Assembly: GCF_023100805.1 (NCBI RefSeq)
Contig: NZ_CP095855.1
Span: 4,195,001-4,259,000 of the forward strand
Direction of reading: 5' to 3'
Origin: Chitinophaga filiformis
Lineage (GTDB): Bacteria > Bacteroidota > Bacteroidia > Chitinophagales > Chitinophagaceae
DNA: 64,000 nucleotides
Made by a program: the position numbers and the translations under genes. The notes beneath the pieces were generated by a model. The model saw nothing but the letters and a program-made list of their open reading frames with translations, was not told the origin of the DNA and did not search any database. Shown here piece after piece: positions 46,969 through 57,177 of this stretch (the first letter of the stretch is position 1; every line of letters begins with the position of its first letter).

Positions 46969-48786
46969 ATGAAAAAACAGGACATCCTACAGTCACTGAA
47001 GCGCGTGGTGCCCCGCCCTGTACAGCAGGAAAGGCCGGTACGCCAGGAGATAATACGTGGTAATGAACAGGGTACGCCGTATGTGTTGCTGAGCGCCGGT
47101 AGTGAGGCGGCTGAACTGAAAGAATGGGTACGCGCCAATAAGACGCAGCTGGATAAGCTGTACAGGGAATACGGCGCTATTCTTTTCCGTGGATTTAGCA
47201 TTGGCAATGAAGATGATTTCCAGCAGATCTGCCAGTTATATGCCACCCGTTTGCTCGATTATGCCGAGCCATCCACACCACGTACGAAGGTGGGCGATAA
47301 GGTATACACCTCTACAGAATATCCAAAGGAAAGGGCGATCCCTTTTCATAATGAACATTCCTATACAGACAGCTGGCCGGGGAAGATATGGTTTTACTGT
47401 AAGGAAAACGCCGCTACAGGCGGAGAGACGCCTATTGCCGATTCCGCCCTGGTGTACAGGTTAATGCCTGCACATATACGGGAGAAATTCGAAAGGTCGG
47501 GCGTACGTTATGTACGCACTTTTCATAAGGATATAGACCTCAGCTGGCAGAAGGTGTTTGGTACAAATGATAAAGAAGAAGTAAAGCAATACTGTGAAAA
47601 AAGAGGTATGCGCTTTCAGTGGAAAGATAAGGATGTATTGCAGACCAGTTATACGGCACAGGCAACAGCCGTACACCCTGTAACGGGGGAAAAGGTCTGG
47701 TTTAACCAGGCGCACCTGTTTAACCTGATGAACCTCGATGAAGATACGCGCTCTTCCCTGGTGAGTTTATTAGGCGAAGAGAATGTGCCCAGGAACAGCT
47801 TCCTCGGAGATGGTACAGCATTGAGCAGGGAGGATTTTGACGGTATTATGGCGGCATATGAACAGGCGGCAATTGTGTTCCCCTGGGAAAGCGGGGATGT
47901 GCTCCTGCTGGACAATATGCGCTTTGCCCATAGCAGGAAACCCTTTACGGGCAACCGGAAAGTACTGGTGGCCATGTCAGACCCTGTTGAAGGAGCGACG
48001 AATGTAGTGGGAAATACCCGGCGTAATACCGCTGCTTTCTTCACTAGGAAAGAACGGCCACAAACGGTACCATGGCTGCGTTACCGGCTGGCGGCATTGT
48101 ACCGCATACTGGCGATGGAGAAACTGGATGAAGGCATTAGCGGACATATCTCCATGAAAGTACCCGGGAGAGAGGATGCTTTCTGGGTGAACCCATTCGG
48201 GCTTTTTTTCGAGGAAGTGACGCCCGATAACCTAATCACCGTAGATGGAAAGGGGAATGTACTGGAAGGGGATCACCCGGTAAATGTAGCCGGCTTCTGC
48301 ATACATGCAGCCCTGCACAAGGGGCGGCCGGATACGCATTGCATTGTGCATACCCACTCGCCCAATGCCACCTTATATGCCTCCCTTGGCCGGCAGATAC
48401 ACCCTGTGGACCAGACGAGCTGTATGTTCTTTGAAGACCATGCACTATACGACGAATACAATGGCCCGGTGCTCTCGCTCGATGAAGGACAAAAACTGCT
48501 GGAAGCTGCCGGCAATAATCATACTTTATTGCTGCGCAACCACGGTACCCTCACCATGGCGGCAGAACTGGAAACAGCCGCCATCCTGATGATCGCGGCA
48601 GAACAATCCTGCCAGGCCAACCTGATGGCTATGCATGCAGGTACCGTTAAGCTGGTAGACCCCGACGTAGCGCGGCTTACCCGGCAGTGGATCGCTAATC
48701 CGCTGGGCCTGCAGATAGAATTTGATGCCTATATGCGGAAGGCAGAGCGTTTTTACCCCGACCTGATCCAATACAAACCGCTTTAA
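46969..48786 (+). CDS. Fusion of SyrP/TauD-like hydroxylase and class II aldolase
   Basis: This protein of about 605 residues carries two enzymes. I use the ATG at 46969 (MKKQDILQSL), because the GTG at 46963 would overlap the previous stop. The N-terminal half (1-345) is a non-heme iron dioxygenase with iron ligands HNE (PFHNEHSYTDSW, near 131) and distal His (DNMRFAHSR, near 322). The C-terminal half (about 360-605) is a class II aldolase/adducin domain, with LDEGISGHISM, metal ligands HTHSPNA (near 461) and RNHGTLT (near 524), and a nearby FFEEVTP acidic segment. Its zinc site looks intact, unlike in adducins. The gene sits directly before the NRPS that activates Asp after a degenerate C domain. 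The hydroxylase half fits beta-hydroxylation. The aldolase half may act on the resulting hydroxy acid or supply a precursor, and its reaction is unknown. Confidence 0.83.
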   Translation: MKKQDILQSLKRVVPRPVQQERPVRQEIIRGNEQGTPYVLLSAGSEAAELKEWVRANKTQLDKLYREYGAILFRGFSIGNEDDFQQICQLYATRLLDYAEPSTPRTKVGDKVYTSTEYPKERAIPFHNEHSYTDSWPGKIWFYCKENAATGGETPIADSALVYRLMPAHIREKFERSGVRYVRTFHKDIDLSWQKVFGTNDKEEVKQYCEKRGMRFQWKDKDVLQTSYTAQATAVHPVTGEKVWFNQAHLFNLMNLDEDTRSSLVSLLGEENVPRNSFLGDGTALSREDFDGIMAAYEQAAIVFPWESGDVLLLDNMRFAHSRKPFTGNRKVLVAMSDPVEGATNVVGNTRRNTAAFFTRKERPQTVPWLRYRLAALYRILAMEKLDEGISGHISMKVPGREDAFWVNPFGLFFEEVTPDNLITVDGKGNVLEGDHPVNVAGFCIHAALHKGRPDTHCIVHTHSPNATLYASLGRQIHPVDQTSCMFFEDHALYDEYNGPVLSLDEGQKLLEAAGNNHTLLLRNHGTLTMAAELETAAILMIAAEQSCQANLMAMHAGTVKLVDPDVARLTRQWIANPLGLQIEFDAYMRKAERFYPDLIQYKPL

Positions 48787-48802
48787 TAAACTGACAGATA
48801 CA

Positions 48803-51800
48803 ATGAACACCGCGTTTGCTTACAGACTATCGTCCCAGCAACAATCACTGCTTCTTTCGAAGAACGATCTTTTTTATAATAAGCTGGTTTTCTCATTGCC
48901 AGGGCGTTTTACGCTGAAAGATGTGGAAGATGCTGTTGTACAGCTGCTGGACTGTTATGAAGCATTCAAACTGTCAGTTTATGAAAGCGAGCAGGGAGAA
49001 TGGTTACAATCTGCCGGACAGGAGGTGATCATATCCTTCTCCGGGGAAAGGTCCCAGCCCGGAATAATGGAGCGCGTGAGCACCGGCGATCCTGTGGTGC
49101 GCGTTTTCCTGCAAGAGGGCGATAACGAAATAAACGTGGCCATACTGGCCAATCCGCTGATAGCGGACATCAGCAGCCTGTATATCGTGCAACAGCAACT
49201 CACAGATGTGCTGGACAAAGGGCTTGCACCGGAAGAGGAAATAGGCTACCTGCAATACGCAGAATGGCAACACCAGTTGCAGGAAAGTGAAGACCTGACA
49301 GAGGCCTCCGCCTTCTGGAGCGCACAATATAAAGGCGTGCAGCCGGTATTGCGTAATGAGTTGAAGTACGCCGGTCATCAGCAGGATGTTGCAACAAGCA
49401 CGATGATATTGCCGCCTGACCTGGGCGGGCTTGAAGATGAGGAAAGTATCTTCTTTGCCAGCTTCCTCGATATGTTGCGCATGCTGACGGACAGTGAGTG
49501 CATTCTTGTTGGGATAGAATGCCACGGAAGAGAGTTTGACGAACTGAAAGACACGGTCGGTTTACTGAGTAAGGTATTACCCTGTACACATAAGGGTGCG
49601 GTGGCTGCTGCAGATATCCTTCATAATATGAAGGCTTTCCAGTTCTACCATGCTGCAGAACAGGTATTTGACTATCAGTTCGGCTACCTGATGCAGAACA
49701 GTACAGCTGAGGGCCTGCAATGGCTGCAGGGCCGGAAGCTGAAATGCCAGGTGATCAGCGACGACAGGGGGATAAGTGTCATATTCCTGTATCATCCGGG
49801 CTATTTCAGGATAGAGGACATACGGCAGATGCAGGAGCTGTACATCGCGCTCTTAGCTGAGCGTACGGGCAACAAGCAGCAGCTCGTTAATTTCCGCACA
49901 TCTTTTGCGGAGAAAGTCTGCAGGGCGGCTGTCGAAGTGGAATGCCGCTTTGTACATATCGTGGACGCATGTAAGGCGATTGCATTACAGTTTCCGGGGC
50001 ATACTGCCGTACGTAGCCTTTCGGGAAGTCTTAGCTACCAGGAACTGGACGAATATTCAGATAAGGCAGCTGCTTTGCTGACCGATCATTATGGCGTTAC
50101 CGCGGGCGATTTTGTGGGTGTTATGATGCCGGAAGATCATTGGCTGCCAGTGGCTTTCCTGGCTATCATGAAAGCTGGTGCTGCCTACGTGCCCATAGAC
50201 GCGGGCAACCCGCCTGCCAGGATTCAGCAGATCCTGTCAGACGCTTCGCTACGTTGCCTGCTTGTCAATGAAGAACACCCCGGTTACCCCGTACAGACTA
50301 TCCGGTTCAGGAAGCTCTGGCAGCAGCAGGATGTCCTGTTTGTGCCGCCGGCATTCACCGGCAACGAAACAGCCTGCATGATCTATACATCCGGTACTAC
50401 CGGTGCGCCCAAAGGCGTGATGGTGAGTGGTAACAACCTGTTGAACTACACGGACTGGCTGCGGCAGACATTTCAGATCACGGAGCAGGACCAGAGTATT
50501 TTACAGGCATCTTATGCCTATGACCTGGGTTATACAAGTCTCTGGGGATGCCTGAGCACCGGTGCTGCTGTCCATATCATCCCTGCAGAGAAAAGACAGG
50601 ATGCTGACTGGCTGATCGCTTACATCGGGGAGCAAAAGATCAGCTTCCTGAAACTGACGCCTTCTGTCTGTTATTTAATGTTGCAGGCGGAAAATGTCGC
50701 TTTGTTAAGCGATTCCTCCTTACGCCTGGTATTTTCCGGTGGCGAGAAAATAGATATAGGCGGTATACAGCGTTTTGCGGCGCTAAAACCGGATATACAG
50801 TTTGTGAACCACTATGGTCCAACAGAAACTACTATCGGTACTTTATATCAGCCTGTCAGTCTGCCTGATTTTGCAGCTAAACCAGTAATAGGAAAACCGG
50901 TCAGCGGTAATGAAGTGTTTATTGTCAACGAAGCTGGCGCGTTTTGTGTACCGGGCGAAAAAGGGGAGATACTGATAGCCGGTAAAGGTGTGACAAAAGG
51001 ATATTATGACCGCGATGAACTGAACAGCGAAAAGTTCCGGGAGATAGTACTGAATGGCAGAACCCTGCGTGTGTACCACTCCGGCGACATTGGTTGCTGG
51101 ATGGGAGATGGCACGGTCTGGCTGGAAGGAAGAAAGGACAACCAGGTGAAGATCCATGGTCATAGGGTAGAGCTGGGAGAGATCAGGAAGGCATTGCAAT
51201 TCCCCGGAGTGAACGAAGTCTACCTCCACCTGATGCCGTCCCGTTCATTCGGAGAAGAGCTGGTATGTTATTATCTGTCTGATGATGCAATAGACCAGGC
51301 GGCCTGGCGTAAAGCGCTGTTGAAAGTGCTGCCTGAATATATGATCCCTGCCTTTTTTATCAGGCTGGATAAACTGCCCCTTACGGCCAACGGCAAAGTG
51401 GATGAGAGCCGGTTCCCGGATCCCTATCAGCACCTGGATCAGCAACCTGCAGATGATAGCCGGCTGACGGCAACGGAACGTATCATTGCAGGGATATGGT
51501 CGGAAGTGCTGGGGCTTCATATCCATGCAGGCAGCGATTTCTTTGCTTCCGGTGGCGATTCTATCAAGGCGATCCAGATAGTAGCGAAGCTGAACAAAAA
51601 AGGGCTGCATTGCCAGTTGCCGGATATATTCAATTACACCACCGTAAGCGCATTGGCGGCCCACTTACGGCCTGGAAAACCCGTGGCTGGCCATTACCGC
51701 CTGCTGCCTATGCAGGAAGCTATGTATTATCACTACAAGGTATTTCCCGCATCTGCCGCCAATTACATCATCAGGCATTTCCACATCAGTGGAGCGTTTC

Positions 51801-54800
51801 AGCCGGAACTGATGAAGCAGGCAATTGACGATGCCATACAGCAATTTGATATCTTACGCCTCCGCTTCTTTACAGGCGAAGACCACTATTTCTATTGTAC
51901 CGTCAGCGACGATAAAACGTCATATGTAGAGATCACGGAAGGCGATGATGTAGCCGCTACCAAAAAGCAATGGCTGCAGGAAGGATTTGACCTCTCGGCC
52001 GGCCCGGTGATGAAAGTGAAAATATTCCTGCAGCCTGGTGGGGCGCAACTGTTGCTGGCATACCATCATATCATCATGGACGGCTGGTGTTTCCAGCTGA
52101 TCATACAGCAGATAATGGCCTGTTATGAGGCCTTGTGTATGGGGCGCGTGCATACCTGGAGAAAATCTACTTCATTTACGAAATATCTTGAATGGATACA
52201 GGGAAAGGACCTGGCGGCTTCCCGCACATTCTGGGGCCATTACCTGCAGGGATATGACACGCTGGCAACAATCCCTGCTACCGGTGCTGCAGATGATGCC
52301 TATGATGCAGGAGAGTATGCACTCACCCTGTCTGCCGGACTAACCGCACAGATAGGCGCCCTCTGCGCGAAATTAAAACTGACACCCAGCACCTTCATGC
52401 AGGTGGCCTGGGGTATTTTATTAGGCAATTACAACAATACGACAGATGTTGTATTTGGCATCACCGTGTCGGGCAGGCCATATGAAATGGAGGGCTTTGA
52501 GGATCTGCTGGGTCTCTTTATCAATACACTTCCTGTCCGCATTCGCTGGGAGGGACATAGCATTGCATCCCTGCTGGAGCTTACAAGGAATTACCTGTTC
52601 GATATCCAGCAGCATCAATATCTTTCCCTGGCAGAAATACAGAGTTGCTCTGCACTGAAGAAAGACCTGCTGGACCATGTGCTGATATTTGAAAATTACC
52701 CGTTGAGTAACATGGAGAGATCCATGGCCAATACAAATATTTCGGTAGTTTCAGAGAGCGGTGCTGCGCAGGTGGGGTATCCGCTGGCGGTAGTGGTGTA
52801 CCCCGGTACATCTTCCATTGTCAATTTCATGTACAACAGGAACAGGTATACGGATGAGGCTATTGCAAAAATGGGCGACTGTCTTGTGCAGGTATTGCAG
52901 CACATGGTAGATGATCCGGGTAAAAGGATAACTGAGGTGGACATTGTTCCTGAACAGGAAAGACTGGCCCTGCTGAAAGCGGGAGAACCCTATGGCAGTT
53001 ATGATCCTGCAGTGAACATCGTAACAGCCATTGAAGCGGTGACGCTTGCCTGTCCGCAGAAGATAGCACTGGAAGACGGCCATCAGTCCGTTTCCTATGC
53101 CGATATGCATTTGCAGGTGCAGCGGGTAGCCGGATGGCTGATCAACAAACACAACATCCGTAAGGGCGACCATGTGCTGATCTGTCTCCCTCCCTCAGTG
53201 GAATTGATTATCGCCATGCTGGCGGTCCTGAAGGCCGGCGCAACTTATGTTCCTGTAGATGTTGAATATCCGGAAGACAGGAAAATATTTATTGCAGTGG
53301 ATAGTGAGGCGAAAGCGATGATCAGCAACCGTGCATTTTCAAATGCATTGAGCGGAGTGCCGCTTATCCTGATGGAGGACGTACCGCCTGTTGTACTGGC
53401 GGTAAAGATGCCGGTCATCAGTGGTGATGACATCGCCTATATGATCTATACTTCAGGTTCGACGGGTAAGCCCAAGGGCTGCCAGGTGAAGCATAGCAAT
53501 CTGCAACACCTTTTCCTGCAGCAGGAACCCTGGTTGGAATTCTCTTCTGCAGACAAATGGATCATGGCTCATTCCGCCGCATTTGATTTTTCTGTGTGGG
53601 AAATGTACGGGGCCCTGGTGAATGGAGGGTCACTCTATATCCCTGACCGTCACCAGGTAAGGGATGCAGGTCTGTTCTGCCGCCTGCTGGAAGAAAAAGG
53701 CATCACTATCCTGAACCAGACGCCTTCATCATTCTATGGCCTGCTGGACCTTATACAGCCCGGCGACCTGCGTATGGTGATATTTGGCGGCGATGTGCTG
53801 GATTTTACAAAGCTCCGTAAATGGCTGGACATCCCGGGACATGAACAGGTGGCTTTGTATAACCTGTACGGTATAACGGAGACAACGGTACATGTTACCT
53901 GGCACCAGGTTACAGAGGAGGAGATATTAAATGCAAAAGGAAGTTCCTACATCGGTGCGCCATTGCCGGGCGCCTCGGTATATATCATGAACAGGCAACT
54001 CCAATTATGCCCCGAGGGCGTTTTCGGAGAGATCTGCGTAGGAGGGGACGGTGTATCGGCCGGGTATTACAACAATCGTGCGCTGACAGATCAGAAGTTC
54101 ATCAGCCATCACCTCAACGATGAAGGGAAACTGTACCGGAGCGGAGATACCGGCCGCTGGCTGCCGGGTGGTGTGCTGGAGTTCGGGGGCAGGATAGACG
54201 ACCAGGTCAAGGTACGTGGCTACCGTATAGAACCAGGGGAGATCGTCAGCCGTTTACAGGAACATCCTGCCGTCAGGCAGGCCTGCGTGATCCCTGTGAA
54301 TGTAACAGGCGCCACATCGCTGGCCGCCTACATTGTATTTACAGGAGAGCCGCTGCCAGTAAAGGAGCTTCGTGCATTTCTGGCTTTGACACTTCCCGCT
54401 CATTTTATTCCGCAGTATTTTATTCCGGTTGCTGTATTGCCATTGACAGCCAATGGTAAAGTGGACAAGCGTAAGCTGCCTGCACCGACTGTCACTGCTG
54501 CAGTTGCGGAGAGTGATGATGAGATAGAACAATACCTCATATGGCTATGGAGCAGGGAACTGGGACAGCCTGTTTCGCCGCAGGATAACTTTTTTGAATG
54601 TGGTGGGCACAGCCTGGTGTCTTTCCGCATTATCAGCGCTGTACAGGCGAAATTCAATGTAAAGCTGCCCGTGATACAGTTGTATCATGACCCCGTGTTG
54701 AAAGACTTTGCAGCCTGCATCCGGCAATATATGGCGGGTATGGATCAGCAGGTGGAGGCAGACTATGTGGTATTGAAAGAGGGGCCTGCGGATAAGACAT

Positions 54801-55435
54801 TGTTCTTCTTCCCGCCTGCAGTTGGTTATGCCATAGGTTTCGGTAAACTGGCGGAACTGCTGGAAGGCTACCGGGTCATCGGTATCAACTTTATAGAAGA
54901 AGATACCATTGCAAAGATGGCGGCCATCGTGCAGCAACTACAGGCTACGGGACCGCTTGTCTTCTGTGGATTCTCTGCCGGGGGAAGCCTGGGTTACCAT
55001 GTAGCGCAGGCGCTGGAAAAAGCCGGAAGAAGTGTAAAGGCGCTGGTGTTCCTCGATTCAAGACGTTTCCTGGCAGCCGAACCATTGGAAGAAGCGATGA
55101 TCAGGCAGATCGCTGCAGATTACCTGGACGATCCGAGAGCAAAAGCGGTGATCAGTTCTCCGGAAATGGCAGATGTAATGCGTCGCCGTATTGAGGCTTC
55201 TACCAGGTTTATACATCAGCTGGAAGACAGGGGTATGGTAGATGCCGATATCTTTTATATCAGCTCAGAAGAGAACAGCAACAATGCGGATCGCTGGTCT
55301 GCATGGGAGGCGGTGACGAAAGGCAGGGTAGTAGTGTATAAAGGGAAAGGTCCCCATGTATCCATGCTTGACCGAGAACACCTGTCGCAAAACTTGCAGG
55401 TATACACGGAGATCCTTCATGAAATATTCCCTTAG
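48803..55435 (+). CDS. NRPS: degenerate C/interface - A(Asp) - PCP - C - A(Thr) - PCP - TE
   Basis: This terminal NRPS has 2210 residues. Residues ~1-370 are a third C-like domain lacking the catalytic motif (ILANPLIADISSLYI), again placed after an intact C domain of the preceding NRPS. A1 (YTSGTTGAPKG near 528) gives D-L-T-K-F-G-H-I-G-K, close to the Asp code. PCP1 has GGDSIKAIQ (near 917). C has HHIIMDG (near 1087). A2 (YTSGSTGKPKG near 1548) gives D-F-W-N-I-G-L-V-H-K, close to Thr. PCP2 has GGHSLVS (near 1933). The C-terminal thioesterase has GFSAGGS (Ser near 2055), FLDSRR and GPHVSML. Release probably cyclises the chain, with the beta-amine of the fatty acid as the iturin-like nucleophile, but a side-chain nucleophile is possible. 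The stop overlaps the convergent carbamoyltransferase gene by 3 bp. Confidence 0.9.
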   Translation: MNTAFAYRLSSQQQSLLLSKNDLFYNKLVFSLPGRFTLKDVEDAVVQLLDCYEAFKLSVYESEQGEWLQSAGQEVIISFSGERSQPGIMERVSTGDPVVRVFLQEGDNEINVAILANPLIADISSLYIVQQQLTDVLDKGLAPEEEIGYLQYAEWQHQLQESEDLTEASAFWSAQYKGVQPVLRNELKYAGHQQDVATSTMILPPDLGGLEDEESIFFASFLDMLRMLTDSECILVGIECHGREFDELKDTVGLLSKVLPCTHKGAVAAADILHNMKAFQFYHAAEQVFDYQFGYLMQNSTAEGLQWLQGRKLKCQVISDDRGISVIFLYHPGYFRIEDIRQMQELYIALLAERTGNKQQLVNFRTSFAEKVCRAAVEVECRFVHIVDACKAIALQFPGHTAVRSLSGSLSYQELDEYSDKAAALLTDHYGVTAGDFVGVMMPEDHWLPVAFLAIMKAGAAYVPIDAGNPPARIQQILSDASLRCLLVNEEHPGYPVQTIRFRKLWQQQDVLFVPPAFTGNETACMIYTSGTTGAPKGVMVSGNNLLNYTDWLRQTFQITEQDQSILQASYAYDLGYTSLWGCLSTGAAVHIIPAEKRQDADWLIAYIGEQKISFLKLTPSVCYLMLQAENVALLSDSSLRLVFSGGEKIDIGGIQRFAALKPDIQFVNHYGPTETTIGTLYQPVSLPDFAAKPVIGKPVSGNEVFIVNEAGAFCVPGEKGEILIAGKGVTKGYYDRDELNSEKFREIVLNGRTLRVYHSGDIGCWMGDGTVWLEGRKDNQVKIHGHRVELGEIRKALQFPGVNEVYLHLMPSRSFGEELVCYYLSDDAIDQAAWRKALLKVLPEYMIPAFFIRLDKLPLTANGKVDESRFPDPYQHLDQQPADDSRLTATERIIAGIWSEVLGLHIHAGSDFFASGGDSIKAIQIVAKLNKKGLHCQLPDIFNYTTVSALAAHLRPGKPVAGHYRLLPMQEAMYYHYKVFPASAANYIIRHFHISGAFQPELMKQAIDDAIQQFDILRLRFFTGEDHYFYCTVSDDKTSYVEITEGDDVAATKKQWLQEGFDLSAGPVMKVKIFLQPGGAQLLLAYHHIIMDGWCFQLIIQQIMACYEALCMGRVHTWRKSTSFTKYLEWIQGKDLAASRTFWGHYLQGYDTLATIPATGAADDAYDAGEYALTLSAGLTAQIGALCAKLKLTPSTFMQVAWGILLGNYNNTTDVVFGITVSGRPYEMEGFEDLLGLFINTLPVRIRWEGHSIASLLELTRNYLFDIQQHQYLSLAEIQSCSALKKDLLDHVLIFENYPLSNMERSMANTNISVVSESGAAQVGYPLAVVVYPGTSSIVNFMYNRNRYTDEAIAKMGDCLVQVLQHMVDDPGKRITEVDIVPEQERLALLKAGEPYGSYDPAVNIVTAIEAVTLACPQKIALEDGHQSVSYADMHLQVQRVAGWLINKHNIRKGDHVLICLPPSVELIIAMLAVLKAGATYVPVDVEYPEDRKIFIAVDSEAKAMISNRAFSNALSGVPLILMEDVPPVVLAVKMPVISGDDIAYMIYTSGSTGKPKGCQVKHSNLQHLFLQQEPWLEFSSADKWIMAHSAAFDFSVWEMYGALVNGGSLYIPDRHQVRDAGLFCRLLEEKGITILNQTPSSFYGLLDLIQPGDLRMVIFGGDVLDFTKLRKWLDIPGHEQVALYNLYGITETTVHVTWHQVTEEEILNAKGSSYIGAPLPGASVYIMNRQLQLCPEGVFGEICVGGDGVSAGYYNNRALTDQKFISHHLNDEGKLYRSGDTGRWLPGGVLEFGGRIDDQVKVRGYRIEPGEIVSRLQEHPAVRQACVIPVNVTGATSLAAYIVFTGEPLPVKELRAFLALTLPAHFIPQYFIPVAVLPLTANGKVDKRKLPAPTVTAAVAESDDEIEQYLIWLWSRELGQPVSPQDNFFECGGHSLVSFRIISAVQAKFNVKLPVIQLYHDPVLKDFAACIRQYMAGMDQQVEADYVVLKEGPADKTLFFFPPAVGYAIGFGKLAELLEGYRVIGINFIEEDTIAKMAAIVQQLQATGPLVFCGFSAGGSLGYHVAQALEKAGRSVKALVFLDSRRFLAAEPLEEAMIRQIAADYLDDPRAKAVISSPEMADVMRRRIEASTRFIHQLEDRGMVDADIFYISSEENSNNADRWSAWEAVTKGRVVVYKGKGPHVSMLDREHLSQNLQVYTEILHEIFP

Positions 55436-57177
55436 CTTTGTTTCTCTATCATATAGTCATTCACTACCAGCACGTCCAGGCCTGTAGTGTAGAACATCCC
55501 GATGGCGTCTTCCAGTGAATGCAGGATCGGTTTCCCCATTATATTCAAACTGGTATTGAGTACAATGGGGATGCCTGTAATATCGTAGAACGATTTGATC
55601 AGTTTATAGTAAGAAGCATTCCATTCCTTTTTTACTGTTTGTAGTCGCCCGGTATGATTGGCATGAACTACCGCGGGCACTTTACTCTTCACTTCCTTCC
55701 TGAAAATGAGCGTGCGCTCCATATAGGGTGTCTCCTCATAGTTCTCAAAATAAGTGTCGCCAAACTCATGTAAGATAGACGGCGCAAAGGGGCGGAATTC
55801 TTCCCGGAATTTCACCATGGAATTGATCTTGTTCTTCATGTCCTGGGGCCTTGGATCGGCCAGGATGCTGCGGTTGCCCAGCGAGCGCGGACCGAATTCT
55901 GCTCTTCCCTGTACCCAGGCCACCAGTTTTCCCTCGGCCAGTTTGGCCGCTGTTTCCTTATGTATGCTGAGTGGCAGGTGGCGGATATTGCTGACCTTTC
56001 CCAATTGCAGCATGCGTTTGATGGCTTCTTCCTGGATGGAGGAACCCAGGTATGGCGTGAAGAAGGATCTGCTGCCCAGTTTGAGGGCGGGATTGTCTTC
56101 TTTCAGGGCCAGCATGGCAGCGCCGATGGAATTGCCGTCGTCTGCCGGGGCGGAAGGAACGAATAGTTTACTGAAACCAGTGGTGGAGGTCACCGTTCCG
56201 TTAAAGGAGGAATTCAATCCACAGCCACCACCAATGACGAGATTAGGAGAGAGCTTCAGCGCTTCCACATCTTTCAGCATAGCCGTGGTGAGTTCCGCAA
56301 AACAGGTCTGTCCTGTATAGGCCAGGTCGGCCGCCGTCCAGGGGTCGCTGTCGGGCGTCCTTTTAAATGCTTCCAGCTCCTTCAGTATCGCGATGATCCG
56401 TTCTACAGGAGGATAATGCAGTCGCAGGTTTTCATAGCGGCACAACTCCTTAATGAGCTGATATGCCCCGGGGATGATCTTACCATAAGGCGCCAATCCC
56501 ATTACTTTCCATTCTTCACCTGTGAACCAGTCAAAGCCGCAGAGGGTAGTGATCATTTCATACAGCCAGCCCAGGCTTTGCGGTCCTTTGTGCAGCCGGA
56601 CTTCCTTCAGTTTGTCATCCGCATAATGGTAAATGGAAATAGAGCCGCCTTCTCCATATCCGTCTATAACAGCACAGGCGGCATTTTCGTAGGGGCTGGT
56701 ATAACAGGCATAAGCTGCATGGGCCAGGTGGTGGGAATAGCTCCGGAAGCTTACCCGGCTTTCAGGGAAGTGTTGCTGTAAGGCCAGTAAGATGCCGGTG
56801 CCTGCATTCTTCTGGTACTGGTGCTGCAGTTTGAGGATGGTGTAAATGGATGCTTTGGAAAAGATATACCGGGAAGGTAACTGCAGCAGGGGATTCGTCA
56901 GGCTTTTCTCCGAAAAGAATCCCAGTCTTTCCAGCCTGTCAAGGAACTGCAGGTAATCCTGGCTCCAGGAAGTAGCCACAACAAATGAAGCGCCTTTCTT
57001 ACAGTACTTTTTCAGTGTCCGGCCAATGTCAAAATTGTCTGCAGGGCAGCTCAGGCCCCGTTTGTATTGCAATTTCCTTTCTGTCGCTTCTGCGAACAGG
57101 ACCTCTCCCTGACTGTTCATGATGGCAATAGAAGAGTCGTGGAATGTATTTGAAAGACCGATGTAGTATGTTTCCAT
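55432..57177 (-). CDS. NodU/CmcH/TobZ-type O-carbamoyltransferase
   Basis: This 581-residue enzyme would move a carbamoyl group from carbamoyl phosphate (through carbamoyl-AMP) to a hydroxyl. Family signs are the early IGLSNTFHDSSIAI start, SYSHHLAHAAYA (near 148), VIDGYGEGGS and the C-terminal GRAEFGPRSLGNRSILADP block (near 430). The length is normal and no break is seen. The ATG shares one base with the FAAL-PKS stop (TAATG), so translation is probably coupled. Possible acceptors are the beta-hydroxyls left by the two ketoreductases, or a hydroxylated or Ser/Thr side chain. The polyketide is favoured because the gene is paired with the FAAL-PKS, though position alone does not prove it. Confidence 0.88.
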   Translation of the reverse strand: METYYIGLSNTFHDSSIAIMNSQGEVLFAEATERKLQYKRGLSCPADNFDIGRTLKKYCKKGASFVVATSWSQDYLQFLDRLERLGFFSEKSLTNPLLQLPSRYIFSKASIYTILKLQHQYQKNAGTGILLALQQHFPESRVSFRSYSHHLAHAAYACYTSPYENAACAVIDGYGEGGSISIYHYADDKLKEVRLHKGPQSLGWLYEMITTLCGFDWFTGEEWKVMGLAPYGKIIPGAYQLIKELCRYENLRLHYPPVERIIAILKELEAFKRTPDSDPWTAADLAYTGQTCFAELTTAMLKDVEALKLSPNLVIGGGCGLNSSFNGTVTSTTGFSKLFVPSAPADDGNSIGAAMLALKEDNPALKLGSRSFFTPYLGSSIQEEAIKRMLQLGKVSNIRHLPLSIHKETAAKLAEGKLVAWVQGRAEFGPRSLGNRSILADPRPQDMKNKINSMVKFREEFRPFAPSILHEFGDTYFENYEETPYMERTLIFRKEVKSKVPAVVHANHTGRLQTVKKEWNASYYKLIKSFYDITGIPIVLNTSLNIMGKPILHSLEDAIGMFYTTGLDVLVVNDYMIEKQS

